Shown: piece by piece, positions 18,253-25,354 of the stretch | Layout of the letters: each line of letters starts with the position of its first letter | How positions within the stretch are numbered: the first letter of the stretch is position 1 | From: MGBC131033 sp910585655 | GTDB taxonomy: Bacteria; Bacillota; Clostridia; Lachnospirales; Lachnospiraceae | Direction: 5' to 3' | Assembly (NCBI GenBank): GCA_949502025.1 | Contig: CATBCG010000030.1 | Location: 51,773 to 115,772, forward strand | DNA length: 64,000 bases | Program-made: the position numbers and the translations under genes | Notes under the pieces: model-generated | What the model was told of the DNA's origin: nothing | The model's database searches: none | Seen by the model: only the letters and a program-made list of their open reading frames with translations

Positions 18253-19494
18253 TTAGTTCTGTTTCATTCTCCTGTTTGCCATCATTTCGATAAACTCTTC
18301 AAACAAATAGCTGGTATCCTGCGGTCCGGCACATGCCTCCGGATGAAACTGCACCGTAAACACCGGTCTTTTTATATAACGTATCCCTTCTACCGTACCG
18401 TCGTTGACATTGATAAAACTTGTCCTGCCCACTTCCTTAGGAATACTTCCGTCCACTACCATATAACCATGATTCTGCGTAGAAATATAAACTTTTCCAC
18501 TCTCCAAATCCTTAACCGGATGATTCGCTCCCCGATGCCCGTATTTCATCTTTTCCGTCTTGGCGCCATTCGCCAACGCCAAAAGCTGATGCCCCAGACA
18601 AATGCCAAACATCGGCACATCGCTGGCAAACAGCGTCTTCAATTCTTCTATAATAGAAACACACTCTGCCGGGTCTCCCGGTCCATTAGAAAGCATAATA
18701 CCGTCCGGCTTCCCAGCCAGCACTTCCTCCGCCGGAGTAAAAGCCGGATAGATGCTCACCTCGCACCTCCGGCGCATCAACGAATCCGCGATGTTTGCCT
18801 TTGCTCCGAAATCCATTAGGGCTACACGGTATGGCGTCTGACCGCCTAGTGCCTGACTGCCCGCCGTCAAACTGTCTGGTGCCTGACTGTCCGTCGTCAA
18901 ACCGTTTCCACCCCTGACGGCTGTCTGCTGCGGCATCAACTCATGCAATAAATACTGTGGTTTATATTTCTCATCTGTTCTCTTTGCCTCTTCCGGTCGG
19001 CAGATTTTTTTCTCTTGACAGGTAACGCGATCTACTACTCCGGTTACTTTATATTCTTTTAATCTTGGCAGAATCTCTTCCAAATTATAATTCTCATTTG
19101 TCGTGACCATTCCATTCATCGTACCCTTTTCCCTGAGAATTTTGGTCAGCGCTCTCGTATCTACTCCTGCAATCCCCGGAATATCCCGTTCCTTTAAAAA
19201 AGCTTCCAGCGTATTTTCACTACGAAAATTCTGCGGAAGTCTTGCAAGCTCTCTTATGATATAAGCATCCGGCCATGCGTCGGCTGATTCCATATCTGCA
19301 TAGCAGACACCATAGTTGCCGATCAGAGGATAGGTCATCGCAACCGCCTGTCCTGCATAGCTTGGATCGGTCAGAACCTCTAAATAACCTGTCATAGAAG
19401 TATTAAATACGATCTCGCTGATAACCTCCCTTCTGGCTCCTATTGCCGTTCCTCTAAAAACATTCCCATCCTCCAAAATCAAAAACGCTTTCAT
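18253..19494 (-). CDS. carA: Carbamoyl-phosphate synthase small subunit, with unusual linker insertion
   Basis: Glutamine amidotransferase subunit that supplies ammonia to CarB. The N-terminal domain begins MKAFLILEDGNVFRGTAIG. The class I GATase domain has the nucleophile Cys in MFGICLGHQLLALANG and the His in VQFHPEA. The product is about 413 residues, roughly 50 longer than usual. The extra length is a low-complexity insertion (about residues 185-225) between the two domains, with repeated DSQAPDSL/AGSQALGG-like units. Both active-site motifs are intact, so it should work. The ATG at 19494 with AGGACAG is preferred over one 11 codons upstream. Confidence 0.95.
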   Translation of the reverse strand: MKAFLILEDGNVFRGTAIGARREVISEIVFNTSMTGYLEVLTDPSYAGQAVAMTYPLIGNYGVCYADMESADAWPDAYIIRELARLPQNFRSENTLEAFLKERDIPGIAGVDTRALTKILREKGTMNGMVTTNENYNLEEILPRLKEYKVTGVVDRVTCQEKKICRPEEAKRTDEKYKPQYLLHELMPQQTAVRGGNGLTTDSQAPDSLTAGSQALGGQTPYRVALMDFGAKANIADSLMRRRCEVSIYPAFTPAEEVLAGKPDGIMLSNGPGDPAECVSIIEELKTLFASDVPMFGICLGHQLLALANGAKTEKMKYGHRGANHPVKDLESGKVYISTQNHGYMVVDGSIPKEVGRTSFINVNDGTVEGIRYIKRPVFTVQFHPEACAGPQDTSYLFEEFIEMMANRRMKQN

Positions 19495-19569
19495 CCACCG
19501 TACCTGTCCTTTCCTAAAAATGGGCAAAAAAAATTTATTGCCAAGCTGACTTGTCCCTAAATTATAAGA

Positions 19570-19598
19570 ATTCTACCATAGTTCCTACCAGGACGCAA
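19570..19598 (-). promoter_or_regulatory. Promoter of carAB
   Basis: TTGCGT (19593-19598) and TAGAAT (19570-19575) on the minus strand with 17-base spacing, about 75 bases before the carA ATG. No PyrR-type attenuator hairpin is apparent in the leader. Confidence 0.6.
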
Positions 19599-19689
19599 GC
19601 AAAATTTTCGGATATATTTTATGTAAGAACAAAATTTCTTTCTTTTGCATATCCTGACAGTAACCTGATGTTTTATGAGAGGCACCACT

Positions 19690-20586
19690 ATGGCATGTTC
19701 TTATCTTTATCCAACACAGTTAGATACCCAGTCTACCGGCGAACTGGAAGTAACGCTTACTACCCAGGCGGGGCTGCGCCCTATCCCAAACGCTACCGTA
19801 CAAATCAGCACCGTAGATGACCCGACCCATATCATTGAGGAACTTCATACCGACGAAGGCGGCAACACACCTGTCATCGACCTGCCTACCCCTCCGGCAG
19901 AATACAGCAGCGAGCCAGACGGTCCACAGCCTTATTCTGAATATAACATTTATATCACGGCTCCGGGCTTCCGCTCTGTCCTAGTCTCCGGCGCCGAGGT
20001 CTATCCTTCCATCATGTCGCTTCAAAACAAGGCAATGGAAGCCCTGCCGCCGGGCGAAGAGGCAGAAACACAGCGTTTTGTAATTCCGCCGAATACCCTC
20101 TTTGGAGACTATCCGCCAAAAATCGCCGAAGCGGAAGTCAAACCGATGGAAGAAAGCGGCGAAATTGTTTTAAGCCGGGTCGTCATTCCGGAATATATTG
20201 TCGTCCATGACGGACCCCCTACCGACAATTCCGCGACCAATTATTATGTCCGCTATGCCGACTACATCAAAAACGTCGCTTCCAGCGAAATCTACGCAAC
20301 CTGGCCGGAATCTACGATTTATGCCAACATTCTGGCAATTATGTCCTTTACCCTCAACCGGGTCTATACAGAATGGTATCGAAACAAAGGCTATGATTTT
20401 ACGATTACATCCTCAACTGCCTTTGATCACAAATGGATTCCAGGACGGAATATCTTTGAAAATATTTCGTTTCTGGTGGACTCGATTTTCAATAATTATC
20501 TTTCCCGCCCCGGAGTGAGACAACCGATTCTGACGCAGTATTGTGACGGGAAGAGAGTTACTTGCCCGAATTGGATGACCCAATAG
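19690..20586 (+). pseudogene. Spore/cell-wall peptidoglycan-binding-type protein, truncated by prophage insertion
   Basis: A 298-residue frame, the only clear plus-strand gene in the chromosomal part. Residues 14-105 form a carboxypeptidase-regulatory-like beta domain (GELEVTLTTQAGLRPIPNAT). The second half has YANILAIMSFTLNRVYTEWYR and a terminal YCDGKRVTCPNWMTQ. From memory of Clostridia homologues annotated as spore or peptidoglycan-binding proteins, this last motif should run on into a QWG... region of 100 or more residues. Here a stop follows at once and the next sequence is phage-like. I infer that the prophage is inserted here and that the 3' part of the gene lies past its other end. 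The start at 19690 has a GAGAGG site; an ATG 15 bases upstream is an alternative. Confidence 0.7.
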
Positions 20587-20600
20587 TAAAAACATATGTA
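20560..20600. other. Probable prophage left junction (attL)
   Basis: Placed where the spore/cell-wall gene loses its reading frame, just after the codons for CPNWMTQ (20566-20583). Everything to the right up to the window end is phage-like or accessory. The matching attR and an integrase would lie past 64,000, so the core sequence cannot be defined here. Confidence 0.5.
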
Positions 20601-20673
20601 GTTTTTTCTTCCTATTATAGTGTTTATAAAATAAGAAATATGATACAGGATAAAAAGATTTTTTCATCGGATA

Positions 20674-20840
20674 TTGCAAACGAAAACCACATATGCTATA
20701 ATGGGCTTACAGAAAAAGGAGGGCATCTGCGACAACAGATACCCTCCGGGTACACCGATAGACGGTTTGCCCGATTAGGTTTTAGCTATGGAAATAGCCG
20801 TATCCTTTGGGCTGGGGCGGCTATTTCTGCGTCTAAGTAT
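20674..20840 (+). ncRNA. Candidate antisense small RNA with strong promoter
   Basis: A near-consensus promoter TTGCAA (20674-20679), 17-base spacer, TATAAT (20697-20702) points rightwards with no open frame behind it. The transcript would fold into three hairpins: 20718-20747, about 20748-20772, and an AAATAGCCG/CGGCTATTT stem near 20791-20826. It is antisense to the 3' end of the minus-strand toxin operon. The layout recalls antitoxin RNAs of type I systems such as RatA, but no small hydrophobic toxin frame is seen opposite it. Confidence 0.45.
20709..20747 (-). terminator. Terminator of the left-end toxin-antitoxin operon
   Basis: A 12-bp stem (20718-20729 with 20736-20747, one G-U pair) is followed on the minus strand by TTTTTCTGT. 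It ends leftward transcription before the host gene. Confidence 0.8.
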
Positions 20841-20852
20841 CTAAAATATTCC

Positions 20853-21308
20853 CTATGTTTTCTTTTTCTTAGATGGACATACCTCATGCTCCGGATCATA
20901 CCACAAAACATGGAAATGCTCGTCTTCACGTATTCCTATCACACGTAGTTTATTCTGTAAAGCAAATGAGAATATGGCATCTGAATATTCATCCAGCTCC
21001 ATTGCCCTAAATCTATCAGCAGCTTCCTTTGACAAAGATTCAACAGAGAGAAAATGATGTTTTGACTTCCCTTCGTCATGTGTCTGCCTTCCTATTTCTT
21101 GCCAAGTCATATTGCTATAAGCAATCATTTTTTCCATAACCTCACAATGCTTAAAATCCCTTCTATGGAGATCGAAAGCAAATTTCCCAGACCGATCTAT
21201 CCTGTCAAACCGCCAAATTATTTTTTCCCCTGCCGTGCTTTTCCCAGGCTCACGTACTGTCCGCTTGACGCTTGATACGATACTTTTTCTATTTGTTTTC
21301 TTTGCCAT
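20853..21308 (-). CDS. Probable toxin partner of a Panacea-domain antitoxin
   Basis: A 151-residue soluble protein with a basic N-terminus and the stretch FDRIDRSGKFAFDLHRRDF, followed by SNMTWQEIGRQTHDEGKSKHH and a C-terminal beta-rich part (LRVIGIREDEHFHVLWYDP). I know this as a common uncharacterised family found in Firmicutes genomes. The gene starts two bases after the Panacea antitoxin gene, the usual layout of PanA-based toxin-antitoxin pairs, so a toxin role is inferred from position. The HFHVLWYDP end suggests a small RelE/nuclease-like fold, but no catalytic set can be claimed. Confidence 0.6.
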   Translation of the reverse strand: MAKKTNRKSIVSSVKRTVREPGKSTAGEKIIWRFDRIDRSGKFAFDLHRRDFKHCEVMEKMIAYSNMTWQEIGRQTHDEGKSKHHFLSVESLSKEAADRFRAMELDEYSDAIFSFALQNKLRVIGIREDEHFHVLWYDPEHEVCPSKKKKT

Positions 21309-21310
21309 CC

Positions 21311-21745
21311 CTATAAACTCCCGTAATATTCCCCCATGCTTTCTTTCTTAATAACAGTTCTACATTTTGCACCTTCTGGTAAACCATCCCTTGCTTCTTC
21401 CCATGGAGCTTCTTTATGTGTCAACTCCCTTAAATCATATGGCTCCATATCCCCATAGTCGCAAAGCACTACATTTATGGAATCCACCTCATCTTCTGAC
21501 AGAGAAGTAATATCCCCTTTTGTAAGATCTCCTACACATATAGAAAACTTCCCTTGATGTTCGTAAAAAAGTTCTGGACATACCGGGCCGTTTGCCCACG
21601 CCTCAAAGTCTTCCTCAAATATAGGCCTGCCTGTCCATGCAAGATGCCATGCCTGGGCATAATAGCACAATTTCTGCAGCTTCCATGTGCTAAGTTCCCC
21701 CTTTTTTTGAAGGATATATTTTGCAACATCAAATACATCTGCCAT
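21311..21745 (-). CDS. Panacea (SocA/DUF4065) domain antitoxin
   Basis: A 144-residue protein with the Panacea/SocA signature: DVAKYILQKKGELSTWKLQKLCYYAQAWHLA (quoted parts KLQKLCYYAQAW) and FEEDFEAWANGPVCPELF. Panacea domains are versatile antitoxin domains that neutralise many unrelated toxins. The ATG at 21745 is chosen for its GGAGG site; an in-frame ATG five codons upstream lacks one. It precedes the toxin candidate by two bases, so the pair is translationally coupled. A terminator lies between this pair and the 40-residue gene upstream, with room for a separate start of transcription. Confidence 0.85.
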   Translation of the reverse strand: MADVFDVAKYILQKKGELSTWKLQKLCYYAQAWHLAWTGRPIFEEDFEAWANGPVCPELFYEHQGKFSICVGDLTKGDITSLSEDEVDSINVVLCDYGDMEPYDLRELTHKEAPWEEARDGLPEGAKCRTVIKKESMGEYYGSL

Positions 21746-21795
21746 AAGTTCTACCTCCACAATACTTTTCTTACTAAACTTAAAGGAAATCCAGA

Positions 21796-21863
21796 CGGAA
21801 GGATAACCTCCCGCCTCTTCCTTTCTTAAAAAGAAAAGGACACTCCAACTGGTAAAAGTGTCC
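21796..21863 (-). terminator. Tandem hairpins, the first a rho-independent terminator
   Basis: Stem GGACACT/AGTGTCC (21838-21844 with 21857-21863) is followed on the minus strand by TTTTCTTTTT, a strong terminator after the 40-residue gene. A second hairpin CGGAAGG/CCTCCCG (21796-21813) lies just downstream with a weaker T run. Confidence 0.75.
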
Positions 21864-21872
21864 CGTTAGACA

Positions 21873-21995
21873 TCAGTTACCCTTTACAGGCTCAGGCCCT
21901 GGGCCAATCCAGATCCTGAAGGCCCTTTTACCATAAGTCTTGGCATAAATCTTAGTGCCATCCTTTAAGGTAATGCTTGCACGTAAAATATACAT
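21873..21995 (-). CDS. Small phage protein of 40 residues, unknown function
   Basis: A short frame starting ATG at 21995 with a GGAGG site nine bases before it, and ending TGA at 21873. The product begins MYILRASITLKDGTKIYAKT and ends GPGPEPVKGN. It has beta-strand character and no membrane segment. Short proteins with a KDGxxIYAKxYG motif recur in Firmicutes phages and mobile elements. It sits between a regulated promoter/operator region and a strong terminator, which argues that it is really expressed. Function unknown. Confidence 0.65.
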   Translation of the reverse strand: MYILRASITLKDGTKIYAKTYGKRAFRIWIGPGPEPVKGN

Positions 21996-22025
21996 GACGC
22001 ATCGCCTCCTTCCGCAAAATTCCAC

Positions 22026-22097
22026 TTGCAGAAGTGATACCACTGTGTTATAATCAAATTGTGAATGAGATTATACCAGTTGAACAGTGATAACACT
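22026..22097. promoter_or_regulatory. Facing promoters with twin AGTG-N4-CACT operators
   Basis: Two matching palindromic half-site pairs, AGTGATACCACT (22033-22044) and AGTGATAACACT (22086-22097), flank a 41-base core. A plus-strand promoter TTGCAG-17-TATAAT (22026-22054) contains the first in its spacer. A minus-strand extended -10 (TGGTATAAT, 22070-22078) reads toward the 40-residue gene, with the second site over its -35 region. These look like binding sites of the adjacent HTH protein (22666-23040). Confidence 0.6.
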
Positions 22098-22117
22098 TTC
22101 AACAAGAGACCAGGTGC

Positions 22118-22669
22118 CTAGGCACTTGGTTTTCTTTTATATCCAAGGCTCTTTTGAGCCACAGATAGCTGATACTCTGCTGCGCTTTTTGACACAACAC
22201 ATTTTTCCATAATTTCTTCTACTGACATACCAACAATCAATTCCGCTGGCATAAGCAACTCCCCTCCAAAGGCATTCGACTGCCATTCTGGAGAACGGTA
22301 AGTTTCGATTTCTACACCTGGAGTAACTCTAGCATAACTGATATTTTCCTTCCCATGTTGTAAAAGATGAAATAACTCATGTGCCATTGTAAAACGATCT
22401 CTTCCACTCCCATTATCAGCCCTTTCATATACATCTTCACGTATATGTATCTCATTCCTGTCTGGATAAGTAAGGCCATGACACTCCCCAAGTGTCTCCT
22501 TATCATCAATAACAAGGGAAAATTCCGGATCGAACTTTGGCAAATCAATGTCCAAGAAATGAACGATATCAAAAAATGGTTCATTTTCCCGTCCAACTAA
22601 AATCCTAACTGCCCTGGCACAATCCCGAATATCTTTCCGCGACAATGGTGCTGCAATACATTCTGTCAT
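22118..22669 (-). CDS. ImmA/IrrE-type metallopeptidase
   Basis: A 183-residue zinc protease of the ImmA/IrrE (peptidase M78) family. The HExxH motif is in FTMAHELFHLLQHG (about residues 93-106). The stretch RSPEWQSNAFGGELLMPAEL is the family's usual third-ligand region. In ICEBs1 and related elements ImmA cuts the partner HTH repressor and so switches the element on. Here the gene overlaps the stop of the HTH gene by four bases, the classic coupled pair. Its likely target is that HTH protein. Confidence 0.93.
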   Translation of the reverse strand: MTECIAAPLSRKDIRDCARAVRILVGRENEPFFDIVHFLDIDLPKFDPEFSLVIDDKETLGECHGLTYPDRNEIHIREDVYERADNGSGRDRFTMAHELFHLLQHGKENISYARVTPGVEIETYRSPEWQSNAFGGELLMPAELIVGMSVEEIMEKCVVSKSAAEYQLSVAQKSLGYKRKPSA

Positions 22670-23040
22670 TCTTTACTACTCCTCTCGCCAAAAAATTTTT
22701 GTAGATTCCTTACATCTTCTTCACTCAATTCTTTAAATTTTCTGGCAAATGAATATGCTAAATTTCGTTGGCCAACGGATGCTGTACCTATATTTAATGT
22801 AATCTCTGGTTTTCCATCATACGCCAATTTTTCTAGCCTGCATATTTCATTTTCATCCAACTGGTACTCATCTGCAATTATCTCAATCCAACTATCTGGG
22901 ATATTTCTATTCCCATTTTCAACAGCTGATAGATATGCAGTTGTAACCCCTAATTTCCCGGCCATATCTTTCAGTTTTTCATCCCGGTCAAGACGTAAAT
23001 GTCTTAATTCCTTCCCAAACTGAGTTAGCATATCATTCAC
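22666..23040 (-). CDS. Xre-family HTH repressor paired with ImmA
   Basis: A 124-residue protein with an N-terminal HTH (about 8-62: GKELRHLRLDRDEKLKDMAG, then LGVTTAYLSAVENGNRNIP) and a C-terminal helical part. It is the partner of the overlapping ImmA gene. It probably represses the two operator sites at 22033-22097. It lies at the opposite end from the phage early promoter, so I regard it as the regulator of this left-end island and not as the main lysogeny repressor. Confidence 0.85.
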   Translation of the reverse strand: MNDMLTQFGKELRHLRLDRDEKLKDMAGKLGVTTAYLSAVENGNRNIPDSWIEIIADEYQLDENEICRLEKLAYDGKPEITLNIGTASVGQRNLAYSFARKFKELSEEDVRNLQKFFGERSSKE

Positions 23041-23072
23041 CTCTCTGTTTATCTATTCATCCTGCATATGCT

Positions 23073-23101
23073 ATTATATCTCAAGCAGTTATATTTATCA
23101 A
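23073..23101 (-). promoter_or_regulatory. Promoter of the HTH-immA operon
   Basis: TTGATA (23096-23101) and TATAAT (23073-23078) on the minus strand with 17-base spacing, 33 bases before the HTH start. It lets the repressor-protease pair be expressed apart from the phage late operon. Confidence 0.8.
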
Positions 23102-23189
23102 CAACTTGTTTATTTTTTTCACAAAAAATTTTCCTCGCAAATATTATAAAAACACTCAGCGCTTAACCTTTATCACTTTTATACAACAA

Positions 23190-23214
23190 ATAAGACGGCA
23201 GGATAACCCTGCCG
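23190..23214 (-). terminator. Terminator after the phage amidase
   Basis: A stem CGGCAGG/CCTGCCG (23196-23202 with 23208-23214) is followed on the minus strand by TCTTATTTG. It ends the late operon 12 bases past the amidase stop. Confidence 0.7.
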
Positions 23215-23226
23215 CCCCTTTTTGCG

Positions 23227-24084
23227 CTACGCCAGCAACTTAATACAGTTTATACTTACCTTTTTTCCTGTGCAATTCTTCCCTGTCTGTCTCATCCAGA
23301 AAGATTTTACAGCCTTAACCGTCTGCGTATCCCATACCCCAGTAGCCACTACATCCTCCCCAGCCAGCCGAAGCTTCACCTGCAGCCAAATCACCTGGCT
23401 CCTGGTTGCGTTTCCCTGCTTGATGGCAGCCTTTGGTTTTTTGGACAAATAATCCCAAATCCCAAGCGCCGTTTCATGACCACACTCTTTCCAGAAGTTT
23501 CGGCTTCCCATCAGATAGGCCTCCTCCAGGTTCGTCATAAACGCATATTCACACAGGACACTCGCCTCTGTCCCTAACAACCTAGTATTGCACATCGCCA
23601 AATCAGCAGAGCGCACGCCCCGATCTTTTTGCTTTGTCCCTCGAATCAAACGTGCTTGTATCTTTTTTGCCAGTTGTTCCGACTGCCCTCTATCCTTTGC
23701 GTTCTGGTACATATAAGTCTCCACGCCTTGTCCGCTGTGAAAACTTTTGCCGTCCCCCGCTGCGTTAAAATGACAGGATACAGACAGCAAACATCCCGCC
23801 GCCTTGATCGTCGCCTGACGCTTCGATAGCGGCGTATCCTCATCATCTTTACTGTTTTTATCATTCCAGCCAGTCTTTACCACCTGAAATCCATATTTCT
23901 TGAGATAATAAGCCGTATAATAAGCAACTCCAACATTCGCCTGGTGTTCGCGAATTGCTTCGCCCTTTTTTACATCTATTACGCCATCCGCTTCAAAATC
24001 AATGTTTTTCGGCATGGGCGGTGTGCGCTTCCCCGGCGTATTGCTGCCATGACCGGCGTCTACTGCAATTTTGATTGCTCCCAT
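23227..24084 (-). CDS. Phage endolysin, N-acetylmuramoyl-L-alanine amidase (Amidase_3)
   Basis: A 285-residue lysin that cuts the amide bond between the peptide and muramic acid at the end of infection. The zinc-binding residues of the Amidase_3 family are seen in IAVDAGHGSNTPG (His), in the Glu of GEAIREHQAN (about residue 43), and in SVSCHFNAAGD (His, about 105). The remaining part (about 215-285, RSQVIWLQVKLRLAGE and GVWDTQTVKAVKSFW) resembles a peptidoglycan-binding repeat. It has no signal peptide, so it depends on the holin upstream. It is the last gene of the late operon. Confidence 0.93.
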   Translation of the reverse strand: MGAIKIAVDAGHGSNTPGKRTPPMPKNIDFEADGVIDVKKGEAIREHQANVGVAYYTAYYLKKYGFQVVKTGWNDKNSKDDEDTPLSKRQATIKAAGCLLSVSCHFNAAGDGKSFHSGQGVETYMYQNAKDRGQSEQLAKKIQARLIRGTKQKDRGVRSADLAMCNTRLLGTEASVLCEYAFMTNLEEAYLMGSRNFWKECGHETALGIWDYLSKKPKAAIKQGNATRSQVIWLQVKLRLAGEDVVATGVWDTQTVKAVKSFWMRQTGKNCTGKKVSINCIKLLA

Positions 24085-24163
24085 CTGGATACACCTCCTG
24101 TTCTTTTTTGGGAGAGGATTCGCTCCTTCGCCAATCCCCTTCCTATACGATATGCCATCTCTC

Positions 24164-24373
24164 TCACTCTGGGAACTTTAACTCTGGCAATTTCGTCCCT
24201 ACAGATGTTAGTAGGGACAACACTCCAGCCAGCGCCGAAGCACTGCCTACCATCACCCACTGTACATCCCCCAATATAGCTGCCGTACCTATGGTGGCGA
24301 TAGCAGTCTGCGCCATCGTCCTTACTGCTCGGTTGCCGGCTGCCTTGAGCCACTGCTTTGTTCTCTTACTCAT
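24164..24373 (-). CDS. Phage holin (r1t-like)
   Basis: A 69-residue membrane protein with a basic N-terminus, then two hydrophobic stretches (MAQTAIATIGTAAIL and VQWVMVGSASALAGVLSLLTSVG) joined by a short polar turn. This is the r1t-type holin pattern. Holins form holes in the membrane at a set time so the amidase can reach the wall. It lies between an XhlA-like gene and the amidase, the expected lysis cassette order. Confidence 0.85.
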   Translation of the reverse strand: MSKRTKQWLKAAGNRAVRTMAQTAIATIGTAAILGDVQWVMVGSASALAGVLSLLTSVGTKLPELKFPE

Positions 24374-24412
24374 CCTGGACCCCCTTCCTTTCTCTTTCCC
24401 GTCTGTTCTTTC

Positions 24413-24748
24413 TTATATCCCAATTCCCAGACGAAGTAACAGGTAGCTAGCCACCGCCCCTACTAACGTAGTAAGCGCATGACTGACTACCTGTCTCCAC
24501 TTTTCTCCATCCCGACCCTCTAACTTCTCCAGTCGCTTCCCTTGCTGCTTCTGCTCCTGTGCCATCCCTTCCATACTAAGAGCCAGCTTCTCCACGGATG
24601 TGACCAACATACCATTTTGACGGACGTTCTCTTCTAACAGTTCCAGTCTGCGATTCTGGCGGCGATTCTCGTCCTCCAGCCGCTGCAGTTCGGTTTCCAT
24701 CCGTCTGCAAAATTCCTCATGTTCTGCCCTTGAAATCGGCGTATCCAC
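24413..24748 (-). CDS. XhlA/hemolysin-like coiled-coil membrane protein
   Basis: A 111-residue protein: a long charged coiled coil (about 8-85) and one C-terminal membrane segment (VSHALTTLVGAVASYLLLRLGI). This is the build of XhlA-type lysis accessory proteins of PBSX-like phages. It precedes the holin and amidase and probably helps lysis at the membrane. The extended coiled coil is longer than in XhlA, so a chaperone-like or scaffolding role is also possible. Confidence 0.75.
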   Translation of the reverse strand: MDTPISRAEHEEFCRRMETELQRLEDENRRQNRRLELLEENVRQNGMLVTSVEKLALSMEGMAQEQKQQGKRLEKLEGRDGEKWRQVVSHALTTLVGAVASYLLLRLGIGI

Positions 24749-24797
24749 TACATGTTCCTCCTTTCTGCCTATCCTTCCCTCTAATTGCTTCCATCTT

Positions 24798-25325
24798 CTA
24801 AGAAGAACCTTCTGCCATTGCTTGAGAAACCTCTCCCGTCCCTTTTACCGCACTCCCAAAACACTGGGAATCACAGGTCTGGCTACAGCTTGCCGTACAA
24901 TCTGTTTGACAACCAGCCTTACAACTTCCCTCACAGGCGGTATTACAGCCAGAACAGCCACTGCAGGATGTATTACAACCACTACAGCTGGAGCAGCCAT
25001 TACAAGTGTTCGAGCAGCCAGAACAACCAGAGCAACCATAACAACTGCTATAGCAGCCAGAATCACAGCTACCGCAACCGGAACAACCAGAACAGCCACT
25101 ACAACTACTGGCACAGCCAGAACCACAGCCAGAGCAGCCGGAACAACCACTACAATCTGATCTACATGCAGAACCACAGCTAGAGCAACTCGCACAACCT
25201 CCAGTGCAAGTGTTATTACAAGTACCAGAACAACCATACAGACAATTATTTCCACACCCGCCTGTGCATGTTTCCGTACACACACCACCACACGCCGCAA
25301 AAAACTGCAGGTTCATTTTCAACAT
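24798..25325 (-). CDS. Cysteine-rich repeat protein, probable radical SAM substrate
   Basis: A 175-residue protein that starts MLKMNLQFFAACGG (GGAGGGAG site before the ATG at 25325). It is then almost wholly Cys, Gly and Ser: I count about 41 cysteines, spaced as CxxC and CxxxC, with tandem runs of (SGC)n in the middle. A short Cys-free tail (FGSAVKGTGEVSQAMAEGSS) ends it. There is no signal peptide. It follows the radical SAM maturase gene by 29 bases, so the two are one operon. This resembles targets of SPASM-domain maturases that make thioether links. The repeat length and the phage late-operon position are unusual. Function unknown; a cross-linked fibre or tip is my inference. Confidence 0.8.
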   Translation of the reverse strand: MLKMNLQFFAACGGVCTETCTGGCGNNCLYGCSGTCNNTCTGGCASCSSCGSACRSDCSGCSGCSGCGSGCASSCSGCSGCSGCGSCDSGCYSSCYGCSGCSGCSNTCNGCSSCSGCNTSCSGCSGCNTACEGSCKAGCQTDCTASCSQTCDSQCFGSAVKGTGEVSQAMAEGSS

Positions 25326-25354
25326 GTTACTCCCTCCCTTCCCCAAAACCTGCA

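Noticed and set aside
20562..20948. 128-residue plus-strand frame after the truncated host gene
   Set aside because: It covers a promoter, a terminator hairpin and the end of the toxin gene on the other strand, with no homology that I can see.
22108..22128. Near-palindrome CCAGGTGCCTAGGCACTTGG as a terminator
   Set aside because: The loop would be only two bases, so a stable terminator is unlikely; possibly just the end of the immA gene.
22666..23040. Main lysogeny repressor of the phage
   Set aside because: It sits at the late end and controls a nearby local operator pair; the 63265 repressor lies at the early promoter with its own palindromes.
24900..25200. Possible CRISPR-like array
   Set aside because: The repeat is a short coding repeat with period 9 and no unique spacers.
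24785..25300. Plus-strand and other-frame frames rich in Thr/Ala/Arg, Ser/Asn/His or Val/Ala
   Set aside because: They are mirror frames of the Gly/Ser/Cys repeat gene; low complexity on one strand opens all frames on the other.
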